From Hydractinia symbiolongicarpus (taxonomy: Eukaryota > Cnidaria > Hydrozoa > Anthoathecata > Hydractiniidae): a DNA stretch of 64,000 bases. Of the stretch, positions 1 to 12,400 are shown one piece after another. Made by a program: the position numbers and the translations under genes. Within the stretch, counting starts at the first letter, position 1. The number at the start of each line of letters is the position of its first letter. Under the pieces are notes generated by a model. That model was not told the origin of the DNA. It saw nothing but the letters and a program-made list of their open reading frames with translations, and made no database searches. The stretch covers positions 7,936,001-8,000,000 of the forward strand of contig NC_079881.1 of assembly GCF_029227915.1 (NCBI RefSeq), read 5' to 3'.

Positions 1-905
1 ATGTGAATTCATCAGAATGGGATATTGTTGGGACAAAGAATGTTATCAATTCCGTCAAATATAAATGCTGTAAGGAACCCTTCATGGATGTTACGTTCAC
101 GTTGATATTGTTACGAAAACCACTTTACTATGTTTTTAACGTAATTACGCCATGTTTGGTTCTTGTTACGACAATTTTATTTGGATTTTTCCTACCACCT
201 GAAAGTGGAGAACGAATTTCTCTCACTATCACAATTTTACTTGCAGTTGCTGTGTTTTTGCAGCTTGTTAGCGATGCATTACCTCGCAACTCCGATAACA
301 TTCCGGTACTTGCTATATTCTATATGGTTGTAATGGCCGAAAGCGCATTTTCGCTCGTTACGACATGCGTTGTTCTCATTATCCACTATAGAAGTGACGA
401 AAAGGGAACAACTCCCATGCCAGAATGGGTGAAAGATTTATTTTTGAGAAAGTTGGCAAAGTATTTGGGGATACGCGTCACCTGTAATCTGGAAGACGGT
501 CACTTTCAAGACGAAGTATTTCACTATGACAACAAGTTGAACAACATTAATGGCAGCTTAAACAAGTCCAATATGGAAAATGGCGAACACAAAAATCAAG
601 ATAATAACGGATTTTATTCAAATGAAGTTGAGAGAAGACAAAGCGTGGAATTGATGATGGCAGAACGAATGAAAATGCGAAATGGCGATGGCGACGAAAC
701 TGAAGAAAACACTTTGGACGGCATATTGAATGAGGTGAAAATGATTACGTCAACAATACGTCACAAACAACAACGGGAAGACACGCAGGAACAATGGCGT
801 ATTCTAGCGAAAGTTCTAGATCGAATCTTTTTCTGGCTGTTTTTGCTGACAGTGTTTTTATCAGCAATTTGTATTCTCGTCCCAGTCTACAGAATTAACC
901 ATTAA
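1..905 (+). CDS. Nicotinic acetylcholine receptor subunit, alpha-type, 3' part
   Basis: The open frame runs in from the window edge (first full codon at 3) and ends at TAA 903-905, so the ligand-binding domain is missing. It is the pore half of a Cys-loop receptor, a plasma-membrane ligand-gated ion channel. Counting from the first codon, residues 20-23 read YKCC, the vicinal cysteine pair of the C-loop that marks acetylcholine-binding alpha subunits. M1 is about 41-64, M2 about 71-93 starting after GE (the -1' glutamate typical of cation-selective channels), M3 about 99-127. A charged cytoplasmic loop of about 140 residues follows, then M4 about 270-297. The last exon holds everything from loop C to the stop. 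The family call is secure; the exact subunit cannot be named. Whether the reading at 1-2 is coding or the end of an intron cannot be seen. Confidence 0.95.
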   Translation, partial: VNSSEWDIVGTKNVINSVKYKCCKEPFMDVTFTLILLRKPLYYVFNVITPCLVLVTTILFGFFLPPESGERISLTITILLAVAVFLQLVSDALPRNSDNIPVLAIFYMVVMAESAFSLVTTCVVLIIHYRSDEKGTTPMPEWVKDLFLRKLAKYLGIRVTCNLEDGHFQDEVFHYDNKLNNINGSLNKSNMENGEHKNQDNNGFYSNEVERRQSVELMMAERMKMRNGDGDETEENTLDGILNEVKMITSTIRHKQQREDTQEQWRILAKVLDRIFFWLFLLTVFLSAICILVPVYRINH

Positions 906-1179
906 ATGGCGGGAAAATACACTTGAACGTCTTAAGCGTTGAAGCTTGAAGAAAAATTTAACAGGTTAGCAAAAAATCTTAGTCGCCCACGTAAAAGAAG
1001 ACTTTGTTAGTCATTTTCAATTCTAATTGAAGAACGAAATGTTACATTATTTTTTGTATAATCACAGCATATATGGTAATTATTATTATTTATTTGTTTT
1101 ACGTTGTAAAGTAGCGACCACACAACAATATTTTCTTGTTAGTACTTATAAATTATTCTTCTATGTTTTGTTCACTCTC

Positions 1180-1185
1180 AATAAA
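1180..1185 (+). promoter_or_regulatory. Polyadenylation signal AATAAA of the receptor gene
   Basis: A canonical AATAAA lies about 275 bases after the stop of the nicotinic receptor frame, on the same strand. This is a plausible 3' UTR length. No cDNA is available to confirm that it is used. Confidence 0.5.
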
Positions 1186-2296
1186 GTTAATGCATCGGGC
1201 GAGTATGGTTCCAACATAAAACTGTAAAATTATTTTTATTTGAAAAAAGATAACCGCATTCAAACGTTTTTACAATTCTTTTCCACTGCCTGCTTACGTT
1301 TACACATAACGTCAATTCTCTAATAAGAAGTCAGCCTCTATCTACAGTCCCCCTCTAAAATTTTGAAAAATTTAATAAAGGCTTGACCTTTTATAAAAAT
1401 TATCCCATATGAGATTCCAGATTGGAAAAAATTGCAAAAATTACCTGTGTGTGTGTGGAACACTGCGTCTCAACATGTATCACAGAAATAAAATTGTCAA
1501 GCATTTACCGAAATCGCAAGATCGGTTTTCATTGACTTAAAAAGTCGCAGTTACCAATTTAATGTAAACGCATGTTGCAGAACAGAGTGACACAAGAGAT
1601 GTTGGACAACAAATGTTGATTTTTACGGAAACCGACCTTTGGTGTCGAAAAATGAACTATAATGTGATTGGGCACTTCGAAAGAATGTTCCTCATTTTAT
1701 CTCTTTGGTTCGATGGTTGATTGTTTTATAATTTCAGTGGCCACTGGCTTTTTGCAGTTCAACTTTTGCTAGAAACGTGACAGCCAGTTATCCAAATATA
1801 AACTTACGCCTCTTTAATGTATTGGTAGTTAGCTACTTGCTTTTTTCTGTAGTATCATACGGTTGAAACAGGCAAAGCTGCGAAAGGTAGGTTAAGCTAG
1901 CTAGCTAACTGGTTATAAAAATTATAAAATTCTTACCTGATGAGCCTCTGTGATCAAAATTCATGATTTTAAACAATTAGCTTCAACTTTGGTTTACTGG
2001 GCTCCATTGCATCAGGCAAGCTAGAGTGCCTTTAAAATGGCTACATAATCAAATTTTTAGGATTAAAAGAGATATAGATGATCTTATATTTATTTTATAT
2101 TGTGAGAAAATGTGTGTACAAAGAAAAAGTGACCGTTCTAAAACAACTGCTTTTAAGTGCAATTAAACAAACCATTATTTGGTTCTTATATTCTGTGACC
2201 CCAGCCTTCACGCCCTTTAACTAGGTTTTTATAAAAACAAGTATTCTGATAAACAAACGATAAAGTTACCAATGTTTTAAAAAAATTCTGTTTTAA
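1186..2296. other. Intergenic, no gene seen
   Basis: AT-rich spacer between the receptor 3' UTR and the piggyBac-like element. No reading frame with family resemblance and no clear repeat were found. The left TTAA target site of the next element is at 2293-2296. Confidence 0.5.
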
Positions 2297-3017
2297 CCCT
2301 ATTCGGTCCGGGGTTTTTCGAACATACTATGACCGGGGGGCGGATTCCGCCCCCCCCCCTTAATAACTTTTCATAGGATTGTTCAAATTGAATCAAACTT
2401 GGCACACTTATAGTACGTCATAAAAGGAACAGAATGGCGGCAATAAATTTTTGCTTACGTTAGCACATTTCCTGTGACGTCATCAGAAGCTTGAAAATTG
2501 TTAAAAATACCACTATCTGCTTAAAATATAATTACTTTTGTTCTAGAGCGAATTTTTACATTCTGTTTAAAGTTTCTGAAAGCTAAATAAATTTTTTTTA
2601 ACATATCTTCCGGTTTTTATGGATCAAATAAAAAATTGCCAAAAATTGCCCGAAAATCCGTTTTTTTCCGATTTTCGGGGAAAATCCGACAAAATCGGGA
2701 AATCGGATTAGTCACGTGTCAAAATTATTTAAAATGATTCTTCTTGATGAAACAAAGTTGTGTTGCAAGTTTCAAGTTCTGAGGATAATCCTAACAGGAG
2801 TTATTATATTTTCCCTATTATAAGGATTTCATAGAGATTTTAGGGGTAGTTTCGAGTAATGGCCAATATCAAAGCCTCTGAAAGGTATGGCACCTAAAAA
2901 TTTGGCATGCAGGTGTCTAATAGATAAATGTTTAAACTCAGTAAGTATCATAGCGATATAAGAAAGCAATCAGGAGTTATTAAAAAAAACCGTCAGAGGG
3001 GCGGAATCCGAATAGGG
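2297..3017. mobile_element. piggyBac-type non-autonomous element with TTAA target duplication
   Basis: The element is 721 bp. It starts with CCCTATTCGG (2297-2306) and ends with the exact inverse CCGAATAGGG (3008-3017). It is flanked directly by TTAA at 2293-2296 and 3018-3021. A TTAA duplication and ends of the form CCC...GGG are the hallmarks of piggyBac-superfamily transposons. The interior has no transposase frame but carries a C-rich tract (about 2335-2360) and a small palindrome with the core ATTTTCGG near 2670-2690. It is best read as a MITE mobilised in trans. Confidence 0.8.
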
Positions 3018-3021
3018 TTAA

Positions 3022-4500
3022 AAGACCATTCTGGCCAATAAAACCACCCTGTGATCGCCAAAGAAACGCTCTGTTTACTAAGAAAGGTTTTGTCCCGATG
3101 TGGTTTTAAAGTTCTATCCCCCGTGCAGTCGCAAAATCTTTTATTTCAAAAACTTAATTTTCTATTTGTTAAAAAATCAAAAACTGCACGCTTGTTGTTT
3201 TATATAAGCTTACTTCACACGGCGAAAATATACAAGTGTTTTACGCTGCCCAAAACCGTTGGGTTGATGACGTCATTAAACACTTTTCTAAACTTAATTT
3301 TTTATTTTATTTCTTATCGAGATGACACTATCCTCACTCTTTACCCCAATCCCCGCTGAAATGAGCTGAATCAGGTTTTTTTGACCAAGTTGTTAATTAA
3401 GGTCTGGGCAACTCTGGCGCTAAGGTTCATGTCTGCTGAATAACAACTTTAGAAATTACAAAGGAGGTGGAGGGAGGGATGTTTTAGGCCCATTTCTTTA
3501 GAGCGAACGGAATAAGTAGCACGTTTCTAAAAACGTGTTTTGCTCTTTCAAACCGTGGCTGACATCATACAAATTCTTAGAATTTAGACACAGTGGAACC
3601 TCTCAAAAGCAGTCATCCTTTATTATTCTAATCCTGTTCCTACTAGGGGGAGTGGTTGTGACTTCATAGGCTTGTTCTTCGGCTGTAAATTTTGATTGGA
3701 TTAATCAAACTCCCCAATAGTTCTAAGGAGTCCCAAAAAGCCTACCATCTTGGATAAAATTCATTAAACAACGGTAGTTTTCTCGTCATTTTTTGAACGT
3801 GGTCAAAAAGGTCAAATTGTCGATAGGCTGGAAATTCTCTTCCTTGGGGAACGTCAGGTGGATAGTATTAAAAATTTGCTATAGACAATCACCATAGCGC
3901 TCCCGCACAACTAAATAAACCACGTCAGAGTAAAAGTCTTGAACTTCTAGGAGAATGGTCATGCTAACATCAGCAACAATTAGCAATTAAAGAGTATGAA
4001 ATTAGCAGAATAACCTAGAATCTTAAATAGCAATACCTACGTCTACGTCCAATTCCTAAACCTTCACTGTGACAATGAGGTGACAGTACCCTATAACACT
4101 ATATGTTCAAGTTCAACCTACGAATGGGATGGTATACATAATATAGTGATGTTTTAGAGTAGAAAGGTGAAAACAAGCGAATACATTTTCTCATGCTAAA
4201 AAAAAAGGCAAGAGACTATATGCACGCCTGTTATTGCAAGAGTATGCCAACAATTTTTGTCACAATTAGTAAAATACTCATATTATGTTATTAATACAAA
4301 AGAGTAAACAAGCAAACAAACAAGGTGGTATTTTGTTTATTAATCGAGACAATATTGACTAACAGCGATATATACAATAAAAACTTTTGATGACAACACA
4401 ACTTTCGTTTTTTAAAGGGTGTTTTGATGCTTTTGGCATTTCAGATTATGTATAAAACGCATCCAGATTAGTGGATGTACAGTAATGTAATTCTTCTATT
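3022..4500. other. Intergenic, no gene seen
   Basis: Spacer between the piggyBac-like element and the 3' end of Nkx6. A 102-codon frame at 3051-3359 has no family resemblance and no splice context, and is treated as chance. Nothing else is supported. Confidence 0.45.
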
Positions 4501-4563
4501 ATTCTTGACAATGAAAAACTGTAATTTAGCTTCCTTAGGAAACAATAAGTGGGAAACCCCATT

Positions 4564-6046
4564 TCAGCATCCACCAGAGTTTCTATGGTGACACAAATTT
4601 ATCAAGCTTGAGGCAACGTAATGTTTTTCTTCAAGCAAACTTTCAATTGGTTCGCACGATCTCTCACGTGACAACTTTTTTCGCCATTTTGTTCTCCTGT
4701 TCTGAAACCAAACTTTGACTTGATTTTCTGACATTCTTAAAGCTTTTGCTAATCGCCCGCGTTCTGGACCAGCGAGGTATTTTGTTTTTTCGAACGTTTT
4801 TTCCAAATGAAAAATCTGATGACCGTTAAATGTCGGGCGGCTTGACTTTGGCGTTGGCGGCGTTGCTGAAAACAGAAAATCTTTAGGTTATAAAAGGTTA
4901 TCGAGACAATTAGAAAGATGAGTCTGATTCTTAGTTAACGCCTCAATACCGTTTTTTGTTAAAAGAAAGGACAAACAATCAGAATACAGTAGATTAGCAA
5001 GTGAATTTCCCAAGCGTTCATTTAATTTAAGGTTATCGAGACAATTAGAAAAATGAGTCTAATTCTTAGTGAACGCCTTAATAGCGTCTTGTGTTATAAA
5101 AGAAACGCCAAACAATTAGAATACACTAGATTCGCAAGTAAATTTCTTGGGTGTTAATTTAATTTTTGACATTTTATATGAGGCGCTAATGGAACGCGGG
5201 CGTTAAATAGATACTGCACGTTTATTACAAAACTAACACATTCAAATCTTATTTTTTGACACGAAGGAAACATTTTCGGTATTGATTGTATGAAAATAAA
5301 TCTTATTCTCTACCTCCATTATTTCTTGTTGTCGTAAAAACTTCATCATCGTTATTATTGCTTCGACATTCCCCAATATCTTGATTTTCCAGCTTTGGCG
5401 ATTCGGATTTGCGCCCGACACAAAATGCCGGCGTCGACGGTTTCGATGAGCAAGGTGAAATGAATTCATTGCAAGTGTAATAACCTTCAAATTTGTAATC
5501 TGTTGGCCTAACGGCGTCACTGAAAGTGTAGGATGTATCGCAAAGTTCGTTGTTTAAAGATTTTCTGTATTTTTCTACGTATAGCATTGCTGATGTCGGA
5601 TAATCAATATAATTCTTAACGTGTTGAAACTCCGACAAACGACAAATATTCGGCGTTTTTGGTGAAAATGTGAAATATTTTGGTTGATAATAAGAAGGTT
5701 CGTATGCACGCCCTGTGCTTCTTTTTGGCGGTAAAAACGATTCTGTAAATCCATAAGGAATTTGACATTCGTTAAAAGAATCGTTAGGCGGCGATTTGTA
5801 ACTATCAGCGACATCGTGACGACAGGACGTGTCCCTCCATGGGTAAATTTTATTTTCAAAAGAAACTTTGTATTCGTTGTTTTTAATAACCGTATCGGAA
5901 AATGTAAACTTTCTTTTTTTAAGCAAAACTTCGTGTTCGGGATGACTCCAAGCGCTTTCTCTTTTGGTCAGCCTTGTAGCAGTTTTATCTTTCAAGATAT
6001 CGGCAATACCAAACGGCGTCGTTAGTTTAGTCGGCTTTACCAACAT
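4564..6046 (-). CDS. Nkx6: Nkx6-class homeobox transcription factor (two coding exons)
   Basis: Exon 1 is 6046-5314 (ATG at 6046-6044, donor GG AG|GTAGAG) and exon 2 is 4865-4564 (acceptor TTTTCAG). The junction completes an Ala codon in frame and the total is 344 residues. Exon 2 encodes the whole homeodomain, roughly residues 250-309. It has the Nkx6 signatures [24 protein letters not shown] and [18 protein letters not shown]. Near the N-terminus, residues 10-18 (TPFGIADIL) match the conserved eh1-like motif that recruits Groucho/TLE co-repressors in NK-family proteins. The middle is low-complexity and not conserved. Nkx6 proteins are nuclear repressors; in bilaterians they act in neural and endodermal patterning, and its role here is unknown. 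Family confidence is very high because helix 3 and the TKYLAGPER motif are near identical to the class. Confidence 0.95.
4894..5163. repeat. 135-bp tandem duplication inside the Nkx6 intron
   Basis: Two adjacent diverged copies (4894-5028 and 5029-5163) begin with AAGGTTATCGAGACAATTAG and stay collinear for about 135 bases. They fill 270 of the 448 bases of the only intron in the Nkx6 coding region. Substitutions and a small indel show that the duplication is not very recent. Confidence 0.8.
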
Positions 6047-9000
6047 CGCGTCAAGTTACTTTAGTCTAAGTGTGTTACCTTTGAAAAAATAAAAAACTTT
6101 TATTAAAAGAGTTAAAATTAATTAATTAAGAATTAAAATTCGCGCATGCGCACACTAACCTATAGTGTTAATTGGAGAGTGCAAAAAAAATTTGGAAAGA
6201 AGTCATGTGATCTTAATTGACCAATGAAATGAGTTTTCTTAAAGAATATAACCTTAAAAAGGCATACCACGTCTCATATGCGTGAAACAAACTAAAAGCA
6301 TATACCTCAAACCGTATGTCTTGTCACTACCGTGGTGGTGAATTATTTGACATAAATGGGAAAAGAACATTGTATTATTAACATTTAGCTTAACAACTTA
6401 TTTTTATGTCTATCGTATTGAAATAAGTTAAATCAATAAGATGTGAAAATATAAATAAATAAATAAATAAAAAAGCTATGCGAAAGAAATATTATACGGA
6501 CTTATAGAAACGCGTCTGGGCGGGAATTGTATCAGGGAAAGTTTCAGTTACGCAACTCAGCTAAACTATATAAATGTAAATATGAAATTAAACAGACAGA
6601 AATAATTAGAAATAAATAAAAACAAAATAAATATCATCACTAAATAGTTCCTTCTTTTAGGGAAATAAATATTTAAACATAGATATAAAAAAAAGTAAAA
6701 TAAGACATGACAATCATATGAATTTAGGAACATTTAAATAACTTGATTTCGACTTGACTTTTATAAGATACTTAAAGTAAACAACACTCATTTTAAATGG
6801 ACATTTATGATGGTAGCCAAGTAATGAGACCACCCTCTTTTTATATAAACTTTACACTCTTTTTTTTTTGTTTACAATTTTTCTGCTGTTACATCTTTAA
6901 GTACTTGAAAAAAAGGATGAGATTTCCTATAGCAGCTCGGCCCTTTTCCTGGCTACAGTTTATTAAACAAGTGGGAAGGATTTTTTTAACATAACAAAAA
7001 ATTTCCTTCCACTTGACTGTTCTTGAAGTCTAACGCGACTTTTTTCAGCTGACCAAAAATGGTAGCTGTGAAAAGCGATGGGTAAATTTAAGTGGATTCT
7101 TCTGGGTGGGGGGGTATAACAACTAGTATTTTTAATTTAAGAAATGAGCTGAAGAGAAAATTATTACACACTGAAGACAAGAAATTTAAGAAAATTTAAA
7201 CGGATGAAAAATCTAGGCAGACTAAATTTTGGGTGGGCATAGAATAAAGTAAAGAATTTGGTTTTATTGGTAATAAAATACCTTTTGATATTTCAAAGTA
7301 CCTCCCTTTCCTATAATCGCCTGGAAGTTTGTAGGTGTGCTGGCGAGTGCCGCACTCCTATGGGACAGTACAGACTTCCAACAAATATCAGCAGACACAG
7401 AGGAACAACTAGGTTGAAACCAACGGATTTATTATCTTTATCCCGTTGTTAACAACCTTTTTGACTTTGACCGGAAGTAAGCGAGAAAGTAAAGGTACAT
7501 GAAGGGAAGAAACTTCCTACTCGTGGAACATAAACATTATTACAGAAAAAAAATAATAATAACAAATGCGAAATAAAACGAAGCTATTTTGATTTATTTA
7601 TTTTATATTCTACATTGAATTCCATTCTTTTGAATTCTAAACCTATATGAAAATACAGAAAAAATTTAATTTGTTGTCGGAGAAACTGCTCGTCACCCTG
7701 TGAAATTGGCAAGATATTAAGTTCACATTTTAGAACTCCATTTAAAATTTTTTTTTCCTGTGAGTAGAGTAGAAAATAAACAAAGAATTTTTGTGCTAAT
7801 GTGTGCGCTGGACAATAGCAATAAAAAATTCTCATTAGCTGACGACAAAATTTATGTGTGAACCAAGTTATTTGGCACAGCCTTATTCGATAAATTCCTT
7901 TGAGTAAAGATGGAAAAGTGTTTTTAGAGTGTTTTAACTTCCCCTTTTTCTTTCCTATCAATTACTATGGAAGAGGTCTACGGTTGCACCTATGTATACA
8001 TTTAAATTTCTTTACTATGTCAAGCAGCCAACCCATCCCAACCCTCACCCCTCCCTCTAAAAAAATGCGTAAACCTGTGATATAAACGCAATATTTTCTT
8101 GCTCATTCAAATTCATGACACTACTAATGGAAATAAGAAAGTTAAAACTGGTTAAATAAATAAACAAATAAGTCAATTATACCTAAAAAAGGGTCAAAAG
8201 GTTGAGTACATGTTTTTAAATTGATCGATGTCTGAGTTTTAAACGATTTGCGTGAGGTTTTTATAAAGGCTTCGAGTTGCCAAATTTGGTAAATGTTTAC
8301 AGGAAAGATACTGTTACCATAGTTGAATTTATTTTAAAATTTGAGGGTCAAATCTAATAATGCAGCAAGAATTAGCCTGTTTTGATGGGGTTGTCACGTT
8401 GGTATTGAGTCATGTGGGAATTTCCATGGCCCACTCCTCTTACAAATAGCTGCCCATTATTGAATGCCAAAATTTATCCCTGTTACTTATCCTACATGTA
8501 GAATAATAAACTTAAACTATCGATAAACTCTGCGATCTGTAGTCCGTGCTTTGTTTTCACGGGAAAAGTGGTTAACGCTCATTTTTGCAAGGTCTTTACA
8601 CGCCCTGAAGAATATTAAATAAAGCATGTTACGTAGGTCGAACGATCGGTTCCAACGAGATATTTTTACGTTCTAACTTAGGTAATTTTATTTTTGATGT
8701 TTGTGCTTAAAAGATACGCAAGCTTAATACACCCGCCTCGTGCTTTATGTAAGAGAAGTTTAAAAAGTCCTGCATACAGCCCTACATAAACCCTTACCTA
8801 AACGTAAACAGAACGGTCTGCTAATAGACGGACATATATTTTAATTGTTGGTCTAAAGCACTTACTTGCAAACGAAAACGTTTAGTCTCAACTGGCAGTT
8901 TCAAAATTGACAACGGGGATGAGGGCTGAGTCATAATTTTATCCAGAACATTATAAGATTTCACTTAAACCGCGCAAAAGTACACATTTGGTCAGGAAAC

Positions 9001-9360
9001 CACTTTTAATACCCTATGGGTAGAGATGCTAATGCCGGATACCAAGTTTGTTTATAACATGTTTTAGCGGTTCGTTAGATTACAAACAAAATTTAATTAA
9101 ATGCCACCGTTCCATGGAATTTTACATCCAGTACAGACTCCGGATTTGCTAATACAGAAGTTCCGGGGGCATATTTCCTCAAAACCTTTTTTGTTTAGGC
9201 GATTGAACAATATGGAACACGTGGAAACTCTTCAACTAAAAGTGGAATCTTGGTTTCGCTTGCGAACCTAGGGGACCCTGTCCCCCGGTCCGCAACCTTT
9301 TCTGTATTGATAAATACTTGTCGTTTTCAAGAAAGCAAAGCGTTGAACACTTTTGGAAAT
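6047..9360. other. Upstream of Nkx6 and gene-poor spacer
   Basis: This stretch holds the Nkx6 promoter side and then AT-rich spacer. An (AAAT)n microsatellite lies at about 6449-6472. Frames at 6797, 7258, 7584 and 7900 are short, low-complexity and without family resemblance. No promoter element can be named from the sequence alone. Confidence 0.4.
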
Positions 9361-9362
9361 TA

Positions 9363-9415
9363 GACTCGCTTATTTAGAAAGTCACAAGACTCGCTTATTC
9401 AGACAGTCACAAGAC
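9363..9415. repeat. Short tandem duplication, about 25 bp
   Basis: The unit ACTCGCTTATT.AGA.AGTCACAAG occurs twice in a row with two substitutions, followed by the first bases of a third unit (ACTAG). Confidence 0.7.
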
Positions 9416-12400
9416 TAGTATGTAGGCGTTGAAAATAGATAAAGAACTTTGAACTCGTGTAGGACTGTTACTTGGAAAATCATGTTACGGCTTGTTTATT
9501 TACAATTTCTTTGACTCTATGAATAATCTGTACACAATTCATCTTAAGGCAGACAAATATTTCAAACATTTCGATCCATATATACTTTTTTATTCGAATC
9601 GTATTAACAAAGTTAATATTTGTTCAATATCTTTCGCATGTAGAATATAAATGCACGAGAAAGTAACGTTATGCAAATAAGACGAAGAATGGTTTATTGA
9701 AACACAAACGATGAAAATAACCGAACGCCTCCATCTTGTTTGTCAAACAGATTTTAACGTAAACATTCTTTCTTTTGTAAGTATCAAACGACATGCATAT
9801 TAACGTTACGTAGACGTCTACAGTTGACGTGTTTTTTTTGGTAGGAAATTTACTTTAATTCCTGTCATGACTGGATATCAATCAAAATCACAGAAAATAT
9901 AACCAATAAAAATGACGGGTTTTTCATGTGACAAGGGATGGAATTTAATCTTTGGAATTACTAACAACAACGAACGCCAACTAATCATTTTGATAGCATT
10001 TCTGTTCCAGACGTTTTCTTTGTTTTATTAGCGCTAAGAATAGAAACACATCAAGTTTAAATTCCTTGGGTATATCTAAACTCTCTTTGCGTCTTCTCCA
10101 TCTCTAAATAAAATCGGGGTGATTTTTAAGACTCCATGTAAAATTATTATTAACTTCCGTGCTATTTACGCCACTGAGGATCGCTCTTCTGTTTTAAATT
10201 GTTCACGTAACAGGGTCGGCGAATCAAAATTGAAAGTGTGGGGAGGGGGGGGGGGGGGAGGGGAATATATGTAGTATCTAAAAAGGCCCCACCATGGTTG
10301 GGACCGACAGGCTTGGAAATATTTTAGGCCTCTGAAATAATAGCCTTAAATGTGCCCCAATTTTCGAAATTTTTTATCGGATACTAATCTAAAAAAAAAA
10401 CCCCTTAATTCATGCAAAACTTATACTTAAGTTCTGTTTTAGGTACCTTGTTTATTTAAAAAAATGCAACCATTTAAAATCATAAAATACATTTTATGCA
10501 GATAAAAAGTGTTAACAGAATCGTACAAATAAATTTGTAGCAAAGCAATACAATAATTAAAGTAAATTTGGACGTTCGGCATAAACGTGCCGTGAAGGAG
10601 ATGCTTTTAAAACAATGGATGGATAACGGTGTTTTTGCCATCCTCGTCCCCAGAGCTTATCGAGATATAAACCTAACTTTATTTTAAAGGGCTCTGGAAA
10701 CGATAATGCGTTTTTACAACAGAATGGTTTCCCTTTGATTCGATCACACATTAAAATATGTAACAAAATCCGTTCTGTTTTTTGTGTATTGAAAAATAAA
10801 CCCGCGTCTCTGATATCCCCGTTTCTTTGGTGGCACAAATTTCTATTTATAGCTGCAACGAGTGCCAATGCAGTAACAACTGTATAAGCAAGAAGGTATT
10901 TAAAAAGAGAAGGTTCACCCTAAACCTCCCATGGGTTACACACCCATGTTTTATGTGGGAGTGTGGCTAGGTTATACATGCAGTTGGTGCTTAAAATAAA
11001 TTTTTAAAGGAACGTACGTATTTTTTACAGGTATTCTGTAATATAGAAAAATTGCTGGGATAATATGATATGTAAAAAGATATCGTGGGGAAGCCGTAAT
11101 TAAAAAAAGACATTACGTCTAAAAATTTGTTGCTGTTGGTACTTTTGGTGGGTGCGCATGCTTTGCGTGCGACCACGGACATGCAGATGTATGACGCAAC
11201 AATGCTCGAAATATGTTTCATAAGTGAATTATTGTGGATTTCCACGAGCCAATACAAATATTTTTTTGCGATAATAGCGTATTGTCGCTGTATCTGTAAA
11301 ATTTACTAACCATGCAGTAAATTGGTGGCCATATTTCCTTCTACTAAGGAACACTCCAAGCGACAACATACGAAATGTATACGACGTTTGAGCACCGCTG
11401 TTGATTTTCCTATAGATTATATTTTCTAGTACTAGTGCTCTGTCGATTTGGTGCTACAGATGCACGAAATAACGATGGCCATTGCCTAAAGGTACAACCG
11501 AATTTTGGTTTGGTAGTGATAATTAAAAATAAATAAGTTAAGTGATCACTGGTTTTATTGTCCTAAATGTCCAACAAATTGTGAAATTCTCATGACAGTA
11601 CTATATCTATAAAATGTAATTCTATAGAAATTTTAGAAAATGGAATTGACTCAAGTTACTTTATAAAAATCACAAAAACATGAAATGTAAAGAAAATAGA
11701 ATTTATTACATCCAGAACGAAAATTATACAACTACATCAAAAATAGACGTGTTACAGAAAATTACTGGAACAAAATCTAAATATAAAGGTCTAAAAAGGG
11801 TTTTGAAGAAAAACAGCTAGTAAAACTCCACAATTCCACAAAACACACTACGAAGGAGAGCGTGTAAACAAATAGCATATGATTTTAATAGCGTCCACAT
11901 GTTTGTACTAATTTATATTAAATATATGAAAAATGTATTTTTAATCCATCATAAACACACCGTTAAGTAAACACAAATAAATAAATTAATATCAAGTAAA
12001 CAAGCAAGAAATTTTTGGAAGCAATAAAATATTTTTTATTGATATAACGGATGATTATGAGATAACGATGGAGCCGTTCTGCATTAAAAAAACGAGACAT
12101 TTTCACATGATCAACACAAACAGAAACGCTTACTCGGCTTTTTTTACGTCAGCCGAAAATTTAAGAATAGTATAAAGAGAGATTGGCGAGTCTATTTTAG
12201 AACTAAAATATTTAAACAAAAGTCAGTGTTAATGTGGGATACATGTAAAACGGACTAAAGTTTCTAACCAATAAGTACGACTTAAACATCCTTTAGAGCT
12301 ACTTTGTACCTTGTAGTAAGAGTACGTAAAATTGAAAAACAAGCAGAGAGATTCCACACCTCTCTTAACCACAAATATTTGCTACTGTTTTTTGTCACAA

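Noticed and set aside
3051-3359. 102-codon frame after the piggyBac-like element
   Set aside because: No domain, no splice context, T-rich hydrophobic composition; likely chance.
10557-10868. Minus-strand frame of 103 codons
   Set aside because: It includes a copy of the CTCTGGGGACGAGG repeat, and no splice partner or homologue was recognised.
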